NCBI RefSeq assembly: GCF_021401345.1
Contig: NZ_JACBGE010000006.1
Coordinates: 158,680-222,679, forward strand
Source: Hydrogenophaga sp. NFH-34
GTDB lineage: Bacteria; Pseudomonadota; Gammaproteobacteria; Burkholderiales; Burkholderiaceae_C
Direction of reading: 5' to 3'
Length of the DNA: 64,000 nucleotides
Shown here: piece after piece, positions 9,496-18,462 of the stretch
Position numbering within the stretch: position 1 is the stretch's first letter
Layout: each line of letters opens with the position of its first letter
Position numbers and translations under genes: made by a program
Notes under the pieces: model-generated
The model's input: only the letters and a program-made list of their open reading frames with translations
What the model was told of the DNA's origin: nothing
Databases searched by the model: none

Positions 9496-10458
9496 ATGAG
9501 CACCGCCATTGCCCTTCCCTTGTCCGTCCTCTGCCTGACCATGAATCCGTCGGTGGATCTCGCCACGGAAACCGACCAGGTCGTCCCCACCCACAAGCTG
9601 CGCTGCGGCGACACGCTGCACGATGCGGGTGGCGGCGGTGTCAACGTGGCGCGCGTGCTCACGCAGTTGGGCGGCCACTGCCTCTCGGTCTGCCCGGCGG
9701 GCGGGCCATCGGGCGACTGGCTCCGGCACCGCATGGATGCCGAAGGCCTGGACACCGCCTTCCTGCCCATCGCGCAGGAGACCCGCGTGAGCTTCACCGT
9801 GCACGAACACAGCACGGGCGCCGAATTCCGCTTCGTGATGCCGGGCCCGCACCTGAGCGAGGCCGAATGGCAGCACTGCCTGCAATACCTGGAAGCGCTG
9901 CAGCCTTTCCCCGACATCCTCGTGGCCAGCGGCAGCCTGCCGCCCGGCGCGCCCACCGATTTCTACGCCCGGCTGGCGGCGCTGACGCGCCAGCGCGGCG
10001 GCCGCTTCGTGCTCGACACCTCGGGCCCGGCGCTGGCGGCCGCACTGGCCGAAGGTGTCTGGCTGTTCAAGCCCAACCTGCGTGAACTGAGCGCGCTGGT
10101 CGACCGCCCGCTGGACAACGCCGCGCAGTGGCAGGCCGCCGCGCAGGACCTGGTGCGCCAGGGCCGGGCCGAGGTGGTGGCGCTGACGCTGGGCCATCTG
10201 GGCGCGGTGCTGGCCACGCGCGAAGGTGTGTGGAGCACGCCGGCGCTGGACATTCCCGTGGCCAGCGCTGTGGGGGCGGGCGACAGCTTCGTCGGCGGCC
10301 TGGTCTGGGGCCTGCAGCGCGGCCTGCCGCTGCAGGAAGCCTTCACCTGGGGCATCGCCGCCGGCTCGGCCGCGCTGCTCACCGCCGGCACCGGCCTGAG
10401 CAAGGCCGAAGACGCGCAGCGCCTGCAGCCGCAGGTGGTGATCACCCAGGAGGCTTGA
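9496..10458 (+). CDS. pfkB: 6-phosphofructokinase II-like PfkB family sugar kinase
   Basis: Ribokinase-fold kinase that phosphorylates a sugar phosphate. The order of motifs follows E. coli PfkB closely: TMNPSVDLATETDQV, KLRCGDTLHDAGGGGVNVAR, FRFVMPGP, ASGSLPPG, FKPNLRELSALVDRPL and SAVGAGDSFVGG, in which Asp263 is the catalytic base. Length is 320 residues. Start ATG 9496 is chosen because the upstream frame passes through the degenerate repeat. 1-Phosphofructokinase or tagatose-6-phosphate kinase activity is possible, but KLRC and RELSALV favour PfkB. It converges on the siderophore receptor gene. Confidence 0.85.
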   Translation: MSTAIALPLSVLCLTMNPSVDLATETDQVVPTHKLRCGDTLHDAGGGGVNVARVLTQLGGHCLSVCPAGGPSGDWLRHRMDAEGLDTAFLPIAQETRVSFTVHEHSTGAEFRFVMPGPHLSEAEWQHCLQYLEALQPFPDILVASGSLPPGAPTDFYARLAALTRQRGGRFVLDTSGPALAAALAEGVWLFKPNLRELSALVDRPLDNAAQWQAAAQDLVRQGRAEVVALTLGHLGAVLATREGVWSTPALDIPVASAVGAGDSFVGGLVWGLQRGLPLQEAFTWGIAAGSAALLTAGTGLSKAEDAQRLQPQVVITQEA

Positions 10459-10587
10459 ACGTGAGCGGCTGGCTCGGCCGCTGGGCGGGCCCTGACGGGG
10501 CTTTCGCGGCCAGAAACGCGCAAAGGGCAGCCAGCCATGGGCCCGCAATGCGCGTGCCCGATGCCTCGGGGGCCGCACCGCCGCCGA

Positions 10588-12714
10588 TCAGAACGACACC
10601 GTGGCCGACAGCTTGAAGGTACGCGGTGCACCGGCCATGACGAAGCCGTCGCCGAAGGTGCCGATCCAGTACTTCTTGTCGGCCACGTTTTCCACGCTGG
10701 CGTTGAAGCGCACGGGCGTGGCGCCGATCTGGGTCGCGTAGCTGGCGTTCAGGTCGAGCCGGTTCCACGAGGGCATGCGCAGCTTGTTGCCCGAGTCGGC
10801 CCACTGCGTGCCGGTGTGGATCACGCGGCCGCCCACCTTCAGGCCCTGCACGGGTGTCTGCCAGTCCAGCCCCAGGCGCACACGCCATTCGGGCGTGCCG
10901 AAGGTGTCCTTGCCGGTGTTGCGCTGCTCGGAACGGATGTGGGTGATCCCGCCCAGCAGCGACAGGTCTTTCGTCAGCTGGCCATACAGGCTCCACTCCA
11001 CGCCGCGCAGGCGCTGCTCACCGTCGTCGACGAGCTGATTGGCGCTGTTGCTGATGAAAGACGGGCGCTGGATCTGGAAGGCGCTGAGGGTGTGCGTCAG
11101 CGCGCCGCTTTGCAGCTTGGTGCCGAACTCGACCTGTTGGGTCTGCTTGGGCGGCAGGGCCTCGCCGGCGTTGGCATAACCCACGCCCACGACCTGACCC
11201 GGCTCCAGCCCTTCGGTGTAGTTGCCGAACAGCGAGACCTGTTCGCCCCAGGGCCGCACGACGGCGGCCACCATGGGCGAGAAGCGCGCTTCGCTGTAAC
11301 CGGACAGCGGCATCTCCACCGTCTGGTGGCGGCCGCCCACCGTGAGCAGCACGGTGTCGTCGGCAAAACCCAGGGTGTCGGCCACCGCGAGCGAGCGGTA
11401 CTCGTTCTGGGTGGTGTAACCCTTCCAGGTCGGCGCTGCCGGGAAGACCGGCACCACCGGGTCGTACAGGTTGGTGGTGTAGCAGTAGTTGCAGGCCGTG
11501 TTGACCGTGCCTTCCTTGTGCTTGAGGACGTTGGCCGAGAGCTGCAGGCGGTGCTTGACGCCGCCGGTGTCGAACGTGCCGATCACCCCGGCTTCGGCCG
11601 TGCGGCGCTCGGATTTCGTGTGCACGTTGTAGATCGCCCCGCGTGTGGTGCCGTCCTCACCGGTGACATAGGCGCGCGTGCCGAACAGCAGGCCCTGGCC
11701 TTCGGCCTCGGAGCCCCCGACCGCGAAATAGCCCTGCCAGTCCCGGGAGAAGTCGACCTCGGCGCGCGCCAGCACGCCGCTGTTGTCGTACTCACCGTGC
11801 GTGCCGCGGAACATGTTGGTGTCGCCCGAAGGCGGCGACAGCAGCCGGCCCACGCCAGGGATCGACGCATTGCCCAGGAAGTTGAACATGCCCGGGCTGC
11901 CGTTGTCGATCTTGTTGACGCTGCTGTAGAGATCGAGCGAGAAGCGGGCGCTGTCGCCCAGGTAATCGAGCGCCAGCGCGCCGACCCGGCGGCTCTGCTC
12001 TTCGCCCTTGGCGCCCATGTCGCCGGAGCCGTACACCCCGTTGAAGCGCAGGCCCAGCCGCTGCTGATCGCCGAAACGGCGGCCCACGTCGACATGGCCC
12101 TGAAAGTACGACTCGGAGCCGTAGGTCAGCGTCAGGTCGGTCACGGGCTGCGCCAGCGCGCGCTTGGTCACCATGTTGACGGTGCCCGCCACGCTGGACA
12201 GCGGCGGCATGCCCGAAAGCAGCACGTTCGGGCCCCGCAGCACCTCGATGCGTTCGAACATCTCCACCGGCACCGAATTGGCCGGGGCGATGCCGTACAG
12301 ACCGTTGGTGGCGATGTCCATCGCGCCCATGTCCAGGCCGCGCAGGTTGAAGTTCTGCAGCAGGTGGTTCTTGTTGGTGGTGAAGACGACGGCGGAGTCG
12401 TTCTCCAGCACGTCCTGCAGCGTCAGCGCGGACCAGTCCTCGGCCAGCTCGCGCGTGTAGGCGTTGACGTGCACGGGCGCTTCCATGATGGACGTGGCGC
12501 CCAGGATGCCCAGGCGCGCACCCGAAGCGGCCTTGTTGCCCGGCGCCCGGGCGGGCAGGTCTTCGCGTTCGTACTTGCTGCGCACGACCACCGGCGCCAG
12601 CACGGTGTCTTCGGCGCTGCTGGCCGGGGTCTGTGCCATCGCGGCGGTGCTGCCCGCCAGCAATGCCAGGACAAAAGGATTGGGCCGCATCCGGCGGCCA
12701 GACGACGTTTTCAT
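10588..12714 (-). CDS. TonB-dependent siderophore receptor (first)
   Basis: Outer-membrane gated barrel that imports an iron-siderophore using TonB energy. After a signal peptide (LALLAGSTAAMAQ), a plug domain is seen: WSALTLQDVLENDSAVVFTT, FNLRGLDMG, FERIEVLRGPNVLLSG and GTVNMVTKRA. A beta-barrel follows, ending in FKLSATVSF with the C-terminal Phe needed for barrel assembly. Start ATG 12714 gives 708 residues; a longer frame to 12810 would run through the Fur box. It lies downstream of its probable AraC regulator on the same strand. The substrate cannot be told from sequence alone. Confidence 0.92.
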   Translation of the reverse strand: MKTSSGRRMRPNPFVLALLAGSTAAMAQTPASSAEDTVLAPVVVRSKYEREDLPARAPGNKAASGARLGILGATSIMEAPVHVNAYTRELAEDWSALTLQDVLENDSAVVFTTNKNHLLQNFNLRGLDMGAMDIATNGLYGIAPANSVPVEMFERIEVLRGPNVLLSGMPPLSSVAGTVNMVTKRALAQPVTDLTLTYGSESYFQGHVDVGRRFGDQQRLGLRFNGVYGSGDMGAKGEEQSRRVGALALDYLGDSARFSLDLYSSVNKIDNGSPGMFNFLGNASIPGVGRLLSPPSGDTNMFRGTHGEYDNSGVLARAEVDFSRDWQGYFAVGGSEAEGQGLLFGTRAYVTGEDGTTRGAIYNVHTKSERRTAEAGVIGTFDTGGVKHRLQLSANVLKHKEGTVNTACNYCYTTNLYDPVVPVFPAAPTWKGYTTQNEYRSLAVADTLGFADDTVLLTVGGRHQTVEMPLSGYSEARFSPMVAAVVRPWGEQVSLFGNYTEGLEPGQVVGVGYANAGEALPPKQTQQVEFGTKLQSGALTHTLSAFQIQRPSFISNSANQLVDDGEQRLRGVEWSLYGQLTKDLSLLGGITHIRSEQRNTGKDTFGTPEWRVRLGLDWQTPVQGLKVGGRVIHTGTQWADSGNKLRMPSWNRLDLNASYATQIGATPVRFNASVENVADKKYWIGTFGDGFVMAGAPRTFKLSATVSF

Positions 12715-12800
12715 GGACAGGGGTTCCTGGTTGGGAGATCGGAAAAGGGCCCGGCGACCCCTCCCTCCGGGGACCTGGTCACCAGCCCATTCGATACGAT

Positions 12801-12813
12801 TGATTCGCAATCA
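12801..12813 (-). promoter_or_regulatory. Probable Fur box upstream of the first siderophore receptor
   Basis: TGATT-CGC-AATCA is an inverted repeat embedded in an AT-rich island 87-99 bases upstream of the receptor start. It resembles the 7-1-7 core of Fur sites and fits iron-repressed control. Confidence 0.5.
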
Positions 12814-12901
12814 TTGACAAACCGATGATGGCATGCGCGCCCACGCCGGACGTTTGCGCCGCCCACAAAGATGTTTGCGCCGCACCGCCCCGAGCGCCGC
12901 T

Positions 12902-13888
12902 TCAGAACCGGCCGCGCGCCAGCTTGGGGGCCAGACCAAAACGCTTGCGGAAAGCAGTCGCAAAATTGGCGGCGCTGCTGTAGCCGGCCAGCAGCGCCGC
13001 CTGCGACACGCTCAGCCCGTCGCGCTCCAGCGCCTGGCGCGCGCGTTGCAGGCGGCACTCACGCAGGTGATCGAACACGGTGGTGCCATACACCGCGCGG
13101 AAGTGCTTCTGCAAGGTGTTGGCGTTGGTGCCGGCCTGGTGCGCCAGCTCGTCCAGCGACAGATCGAACGCCTGGTCGGTCTGCAAAAACGCGTGCAGCG
13201 CCCGGATGCGCCGGTATTCGTGCGGCAGCAGCCGGGTGCCGGCGGACGCCGGCGCGGGGGCTGGGGCGGACCCCGCTGGCGATCCGAGGCAGGCCAGCGC
13301 TTCGCTCACCAGCTCCAGCACCCGGCTTTCCATGTACAGGTTCAGGAACGGACCACTGAGCGCCGGCGTGTGCACGAGCTGTTCGGCCATGGCGACCGCG
13401 CGCGCGGACGGCTGCCAGGCCTGCATGGCCAGGTGCGCGTGCACGAAATCGTCCACCGGTGGCAGCGCGGCACCGGCCATGACCTGCGTCAGCCAGGGTT
13501 CGCCCATGCCGATGCTCAACCGGCGCGCCCGGTAGCCCTGCCGCGCACGCCGCTCGAAGCGGTCGCTTTCGGCGATGGAGACCAACAGCCCCCGCGGCAC
13601 CGGGCCGCACCGGCCCGGCCGGCTGCGTTCGCCCGCTGCGCTGTTGAGCACCACGCGCCGATGCCCGTAGCTCACGTCCACCGAGCCTTCGAGCAGCATG
13701 ACGATGCGCAGGCCCTGCTCGATCTCGCCCACCGCGGTGAAGTCCTGCGTGTCCACCATGTCGTCGGCGTGCACGTGCAGGCCCGGCCGCAGCACGTGCA
13801 TGTGCCTGAGGTGGTTCTGCAACTGCAGTGCCGGTGGCGCCTGTTCAACGGCAGACATGGACACGTTCAGCGGGGAGGAGACGGACAT
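12902..13888 (-). CDS. AraC family transcriptional regulator (PchR-like)
   Basis: A C-terminal pair of helix-turn-helix motifs spans about residues 230-328: LSLDELAHQAGTNANTLQKHF and VSQAALLAGYSSAANFATAF. The N-terminal domain is a sensor with no enzyme motif. PchR-type AraC proteins bind an imported ferric siderophore and activate its own receptor gene; the position directly upstream of a receptor and divergent from a siderophore ABC operon supports that role. ATG 13888 (328 residues) is preferred over an upstream start at 14008. Confidence 0.88.
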   Translation of the reverse strand: MSVSSPLNVSMSAVEQAPPALQLQNHLRHMHVLRPGLHVHADDMVDTQDFTAVGEIEQGLRIVMLLEGSVDVSYGHRRVVLNSAAGERSRPGRCGPVPRGLLVSIAESDRFERRARQGYRARRLSIGMGEPWLTQVMAGAALPPVDDFVHAHLAMQAWQPSARAVAMAEQLVHTPALSGPFLNLYMESRVLELVSEALACLGSPAGSAPAPAPASAGTRLLPHEYRRIRALHAFLQTDQAFDLSLDELAHQAGTNANTLQKHFRAVYGTTVFDHLRECRLQRARQALERDGLSVSQAALLAGYSSAANFATAFRKRFGLAPKLARGRF

Positions 13889-14012
13889 GGCGGTGTGATC
13901 AACGGGCAGACAGACAGGCTGCGCCCGGCCGGGCGCATGGCGCGATTTCCAAACATCTTTCTTGCCACAGCAAACACGGCGGCCCGCTTTTTGTGCGATG
14001 CTCGGCAATCTC

Positions 14013-14031
14013 GATAATAGGAAGCATTCTC
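14013..14031 (+). promoter_or_regulatory. Fur box in the AraC / siderophore-ABC intergenic region
   Basis: Reading the minus strand, GAGAATGCTTCCTATTATC matches 13 of 19 positions of the GATAATGATAATCATTATC consensus. On the plus strand it starts with GATAAT, which can serve as a -10 element. It ends only 4 bases before the ATG of the binding-protein gene, so the real start of that gene may lie a little downstream. Confidence 0.7.
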
Positions 14032-14035
14032 AATT

Positions 14036-15235
14036 ATGAACGCATTGGGCGCCTCGTCACACTGGCCGGCCGACCGCGTGTCGCCAACACCACAAACACC
14101 CGGTCTGGCGCGGGCTACGCGGCGTCTGGCAGCCTTCGCCCTGGTGCTGCTCAGTGGTTGGGCACAGGCTGCCGACCGGCAGACCGTGGTCGACCTCGCC
14201 GGGCGTTCGGTGTCGGTGCCCACCCAGGTGGACCGGGTGCTGCTGGGTGAAGGACGGCTGCTGCCGGTGCTGGGCCTGCTGGAAGGCGGTGACCCGTCGC
14301 GGCGCCTGGTGGCCATGATGGGCGACTACGAAACGCTGGACCCGGCCGGCTACGCGCAGTGGCGCCGCCAGTTTCCCCAGCTCGATCGGGTGGCCCGCAT
14401 CGGCCGCGCAGGCAGCAGCACCTTCAGCGACGAGCAGGCCATCGCGCTGCGGCCTCAGGTGGCGATCTTCGGCCTGGCCGGCGGGCACGGCCCGAGCAAG
14501 GGCGACCGCGAAATCGTCTCGCGGCTGGAAGCGGCCGGCACCGCCGTGCTGTTCGTGGACTTCCGCCAGGACCCGCTGAAGAACACGCCCACCAGCATCG
14601 CTCTGCTGGGCAAGGTGCTGGGCAAAAGCGACCGCGCCACCGCCTTCAACACCGAGTGGCGCCAGCAGCTCGCGCGCGTGACGGAACGCCTGGCCGGCCC
14701 GGGGGCACCCGCGCGCAAGCCCAGCGTGTTTCTGGAAAACCGCGTCGGCCTTGCGGACGAGTGCTGCGCCACCATGGTCGGCCTCGTGGGCGTGCTGCTC
14801 GACGCGGCCGGCGGCGCCAACGTGGCCAAGGGCCTGATCCCTGGCGAGCACGGCACCCTCAACCCCGAGCTGCTGCTGGCGCAGCAGCCGCAGCACTACA
14901 TCGGCACCGGCATCGGCAGCCTGGCCACCGCCAGGCAGATGCCGCTGCGCGTGGTGCTCGGCGCCGACGCCACCCCCGCCGAAGCCAAAGCCTCGCTCCA
15001 GCGCGCCACGCAGCGCCGCTTCATCGACCAGTTGCAGGCCACGCGGCCCGGCCGCGCGCACGCGATCTGGCACCACTTCTACAACTCGCCGCTGAACGTG
15101 GTGGCGGTGCAGGTGATGGCGCAGTGGTTCTACCCCGAACGCTTCCAGGACCTGGACCCGCGCGTCACGCTGCAGAACCTGTACCAGCACTTCCTGCCCA
15201 TTCCGCTGGAGGGCGTGTACTGGACCAGCCTGTGA
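14036..15235 (+). CDS. Iron-siderophore ABC transporter, periplasmic binding protein
   Basis: Class III (FepB/BtuF-type) binding protein. After a long N-region, a signal peptide core (LAAFALVLLSGWAQA) is followed by VVDLAGRSVSVPTQVDRVLL, the normal opening of this family. Later come RPQVAIFGLAG and a C-terminal lobe. It heads a tightly packed operon: the esterase start overlaps its stop by 4 bases. Length is 399 residues from ATG 14036; GTG 14078 would give a more usual signal peptide and a longer leader after the Fur box. An adjacent cysteine pair (ADECCATM) is unusual. The ligand is unknown. Confidence 0.85.
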   Translation: MNALGASSHWPADRVSPTPQTPGLARATRRLAAFALVLLSGWAQAADRQTVVDLAGRSVSVPTQVDRVLLGEGRLLPVLGLLEGGDPSRRLVAMMGDYETLDPAGYAQWRRQFPQLDRVARIGRAGSSTFSDEQAIALRPQVAIFGLAGGHGPSKGDREIVSRLEAAGTAVLFVDFRQDPLKNTPTSIALLGKVLGKSDRATAFNTEWRQQLARVTERLAGPGAPARKPSVFLENRVGLADECCATMVGLVGVLLDAAGGANVAKGLIPGEHGTLNPELLLAQQPQHYIGTGIGSLATARQMPLRVVLGADATPAEAKASLQRATQRRFIDQLQATRPGRAHAIWHHFYNSPLNVVAVQVMAQWFYPERFQDLDPRVTLQNLYQHFLPIPLEGVYWTSL

Positions 15236-16200
15236 CCCGGCGCCGCACCTGGATCGCGTCGGCCGCCGCCATGGCCGGCGGGTTCGGCATGGCGGGCTGC
15301 GCACCGGCCCGGCCGCTGCGGGCCCGGACACCGCTGGACAGCCTGGGCGACGGCCCGGCCCAGTTGCCCGGCACCACACAGGCCGACTGGCACGACCCCG
15401 ACAGCGGCCACACCTGGCGCGTCTGGGTGCAAGCCCCCGCCGCGCCGGCGCCCGCCGGCGGCCACCCGGTGCTGGTGCTGCCCGACGGCAACGCCACCTT
15501 CGCGCTCGCAGCGCAACTGGCCCGCAACAGCGCATCGCGCCCGGCGGAACTGCGCCCCGACCCGCTGGTGGTGATCGCGATCGGCCACCCGGGCGACGCG
15601 CCTTACGACCACCGCCTGCGACAGCGCGACTACACCCCGCCCGCCCCGGGCGCCTTGCCCGCCGCCGACCGGGGAGGCGCCGACCGCTGGCTGGATTTCG
15701 TGGCGCAGCAGGTGCTGCCGCGCGTGCGCGCCGCGCTGCCCGTGGACGACCGGCGCCTGAGCTTCTTCGGCCACTCCTACGGCGGTCTGCTGGGCGTGCA
15801 GGCGCTGCTGACCCGGCCGGCCCTGTTCACGCGCTGCGCCACCGCCAGCCCTTCGCTCTGGTGGAACGGCGCCCAGGTGATGCGCGAGGTCGATGCCTTC
15901 GTGCAGCGCCATGCCGCCCCCAGCACACGGCCGTTCCAGGTCCACCTGCAGCTTCGGGTCGGCGGCGACGAGCACGCCGACGCGGCCGCCACGCCCGAGC
16001 GCGCCCGGGTACAGCGCGAGCGCCACATGATCGCGCACGCCCGCACCCTGGCCGAAAGGCTGCAGGCAACGCACTGGCCCGAACTCGATGTGGACTTCGC
16101 GGTGTTGCCCGGCCTGGACCACGGCGCGGTGATGCTGCCCGCGCTGGTGGACGCCATCGCGCTCGCGCAGCGCCCGGCAGCGCCGCCGCGCCCCACCTGA
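15232..16200 (+). CDS. Alpha/beta hydrolase, probable siderophore esterase (Fes/IroE type)
   Basis: Hydrolase of the enterochelin-esterase-like family. The nucleophile elbow is GHSYGGLLG, preceded by VLVLPDGNATFALA, and the catalytic His lies in LPGLDHGAVM. The N-terminus has a twin-arginine-like stretch and a hydrophobic segment ending in GMAGC. This suggests export and perhaps a lipid anchor, that is, action in the periplasm as for IroE. GTG 15232 overlaps the previous stop (GTGA). Position between the binding protein and permease implies that it opens an ester-type siderophore during or after uptake. Length is 322 residues; the substrate is inferred. Confidence 0.82.
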   Translation: MTRRRTWIASAAAMAGGFGMAGCAPARPLRARTPLDSLGDGPAQLPGTTQADWHDPDSGHTWRVWVQAPAAPAPAGGHPVLVLPDGNATFALAAQLARNSASRPAELRPDPLVVIAIGHPGDAPYDHRLRQRDYTPPAPGALPAADRGGADRWLDFVAQQVLPRVRAALPVDDRRLSFFGHSYGGLLGVQALLTRPALFTRCATASPSLWWNGAQVMREVDAFVQRHAAPSTRPFQVHLQLRVGGDEHADAAATPERARVQRERHMIAHARTLAERLQATHWPELDVDFAVLPGLDHGAVMLPALVDAIALAQRPAAPPRPT

Positions 16201-16243
16201 GCCAGCGCCCAGCCCTTCAGAAGCCCCCAAAAAAGAAGCCCCC

Positions 16244-17317
16244 ATGACCGCCCCCTCCTCCCCCGCCGCCGGCCTGTCGGCCCCGCCCGCGCTGGCCGGC
16301 CGCTACGCGCAGTTCGCGCGTCGGCGCTTCCTGGTGCTGGGCGTCATGGCGCTGGCCCTGCTGGCCTGCACCGTGGCCGACATGGCGATCGGCCCTTCCG
16401 ACCTGAGCTTCGCCGACGTGGTCCGCGGCCTGCTCTGGCCCGACAGCGTGCCCACCGCGCAGCAGGTCATCATCTGGCAGGTGCGCCTGCCCTACGCGGT
16501 GATGGCGCTGCTGGTGGGGGCCAGCCTGGGCCTGGCCGGCGCCGAAATGCAGACCGCGCTCAACAACCCGCTGGCCAGCCCCTTCACGCTCGGCCTGTCG
16601 GCGGCGGCGGCGGTGGGCGCGTCCGTGGCGGTGGTCAGCGGCGTGACCTGGATCGCCTGGACGGAGAACCTCGCCGTCCCGGTGTTCGCCTTCATCGGCG
16701 CCGCCTGCGCCACCGGCCTGATCCAGTGGCTGTCGTGGCGCCAGGGTGCCACGGTGGACACGGTGGTGCTGTTCGGCATCGCGCTGCTGTTCACTTTCGA
16801 ATCCCTGCTGTGGCTGCTGCAGTACGTGGCCGACAGCAATGCGCTGCAGCAGATCGTGTTCTGGACCATGGGCAGCCTGGGCCGCGCCACCGGCATCAAG
16901 ATCGCCATCGTCGGCACCGTGCTCGGCCTCTGCATGCTCTGGTCGGCCACCCAGGTCTGGGCACTCACCGCGCTGCGTGCCGGCGAAGACCAGGCGCGCA
17001 GCTTCGGCATCCCTGTCGAACGCCTGCGCCTGGTCACGCTGCTGCGTGTGAGCCTGCTGGCCGCCACCGCGCTGTCGTTCGTGGGCACCATCGGCTTCGT
17101 CGGCCTGGTCGGGCCGCACATGGCGCGCCTGCTGCTGGGCGAAGACCACCGCTACCTGCTGCCCGGCGCGGCGCTGGCCGGCGCGCTCATGCTGTCGGCC
17201 GCCTCGATCCTCAGCAAGGCGGTGATTCCCGGCGTGGTGCTGCCCATCGGCATCGTCACCGCGCTGGTGGGCGTGCCGCTGTTCATGGTGCTGGTGCTGC
17301 GCCAGCGGAGACTGTGA
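16244..17317 (+). CDS. Iron-siderophore ABC transporter permease (FecCD family)
   Basis: Inner-membrane permease of 357 residues with about ten hydrophobic helices. Typical family segments are VRLPYAVMALLVGASLGLAGAEMQTALNNPLASPFTLG, GFVGLVGPHMARLLLGEDHRYLLPGAAL (the coupling region) and the C-terminal PIGIVTALVGVPLFMVLVL. ATG 16244 has a purine-rich upstream sequence. Only one permease gene is present, so it should act as a homodimer with the ATPase encoded next. Confidence 0.94.
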   Translation: MTAPSSPAAGLSAPPALAGRYAQFARRRFLVLGVMALALLACTVADMAIGPSDLSFADVVRGLLWPDSVPTAQQVIIWQVRLPYAVMALLVGASLGLAGAEMQTALNNPLASPFTLGLSAAAAVGASVAVVSGVTWIAWTENLAVPVFAFIGAACATGLIQWLSWRQGATVDTVVLFGIALLFTFESLLWLLQYVADSNALQQIVFWTMGSLGRATGIKIAIVGTVLGLCMLWSATQVWALTALRAGEDQARSFGIPVERLRLVTLLRVSLLAATALSFVGTIGFVGLVGPHMARLLLGEDHRYLLPGAALAGALMLSAASILSKAVIPGVVLPIGIVTALVGVPLFMVLVLRQRRL

Positions 17318-18153
17318 TGGACCAGACCCCTGCTTCCTCCGGCCTGCAACTCGACGCACTGGTGGCTGGCTACGGCGGCCAACGGGTGATCGGCGGCATC
17401 AGCCTGCCCGCCGTGGCGCCCGGCAGCCTGGTCGCGCTGGTCGGCCCGAACGCCGCCGGCAAATCGACCTTGCTCAAAGCCATCGCCGGCCTGCTGCCCG
17501 CCAGCGGCCGCGTGCTGCTGGACGGCGCCGACATGGCCACGCTGCCCACCCGCGAACGCCTGCGGCGCATCGGCTACCTGCCGCAGGCGCTGCCGCAACC
17601 GACCTCGCTGCTGGCCTACGAGATCTGGCAGAGCGCGCTGCGCGCCGGCCGCAGCGAATGGCCGGCCGAGCGGCGTGCGGCGGCGATCGAACAGGTGGTG
17701 GCCGAGCTGGATCTGGCCGCACTGGGCCTGCGGCGCATGGACGAACTCTCGGGCGGGCAGCGCCAGATGGTCGGCCTGGCCCAGGCCATCGTGCGGGCGC
17801 CGCGCCTGCTGCTGCTCGACGAACCCACCAGCGCACTCGACCTGCGCTGGCAACTGACCGTGCTCGACACCCTGCGGCGCCACGCGCGCGCCACCGGCAC
17901 GCTGTGCCTGGTGGCGGTGCACGACCTGAACCTCGCCGCGCGTTTCTGCGACCAGGTGCTGGTGCTGCACCACGGTGCGCTCGCGGCCGCCGGGGCACCG
18001 GCCCAGATCCTGACGCCCGCGCTGCTGCGGCAGGTCTACGGTGTGCGCGCCCGCGTCGAAACCTGCTCGCAAGGGCACCTCATGGTGCTGGCCGACGCCA
18101 CCGCCAATGCCGCTTCCGATTCCGTCCCCAGCCCGCTTGCCGCCACCTCATGA
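17317..18153 (+). CDS. Iron-siderophore ABC transporter ATP-binding protein
   Basis: Energises the FecCD permease. Walker A GPNAAGKST, signature LSGGQRQ, Walker B LLLLDEPTS and the switch His (AVHDLN) are all intact in 278 residues. The ATG shares one base with the stop of the permease gene (TGATG), and its own stop overlaps the next gene, so the five genes from 14036 form one translationally coupled operon. Confidence 0.94.
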   Translation: MDQTPASSGLQLDALVAGYGGQRVIGGISLPAVAPGSLVALVGPNAAGKSTLLKAIAGLLPASGRVLLDGADMATLPTRERLRRIGYLPQALPQPTSLLAYEIWQSALRAGRSEWPAERRAAAIEQVVAELDLAALGLRRMDELSGGQRQMVGLAQAIVRAPRLLLLDEPTSALDLRWQLTVLDTLRRHARATGTLCLVAVHDLNLAARFCDQVLVLHHGALAAAGAPAQILTPALLRQVYGVRARVETCSQGHLMVLADATANAASDSVPSPLAATS

Positions 18154-18446
18154 TCCGTCGCCAAGGCCACGTCGCCACGCCCGAAGCCAGCCGCATCCTG
18201 CAGCGCCTGTGCTACCACTTCAGCCGCAAGATCCCCGTGCACCACGACGCGCACCAGGGCGATGCCGCGTTTCCCTGGGGCCGCTGCCTGCTGACTGCGG
18301 ACGCCGCGCTGCTGCGCTTCGATTGCCAGGCCGCCGACGCCGAACAACTGGCCCGGGTGCAGGCCGCCATCGACGCGCACATCGAGCTGTTCTCGCGCAA
18401 GGACCCGCTGCGGGTCGACTGGCAGGCCATCGAACCCCTGGCCTGA
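18150..18446 (+). CDS. DUF2218 domain protein
   Basis: Small soluble protein of 98 residues matching the DUF2218 pattern: an RILQRLCYHFSRKIPV opening, an FPWGRCLLTAD centre and LARVQAAIDAHIELFSRKDPLRVDW near the end. No function is established for the family. Its ATG overlaps the ATPase stop (ATGA), so it is co-translated with siderophore import. A role in handling the imported ligand or in cytoplasmic iron release is a guess from context only. Confidence 0.8.
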   Translation: MIRRQGHVATPEASRILQRLCYHFSRKIPVHHDAHQGDAAFPWGRCLLTADAALLRFDCQAADAEQLARVQAAIDAHIELFSRKDPLRVDWQAIEPLA

Positions 18447-18462
18447 CCGCCTTCACACGGCG

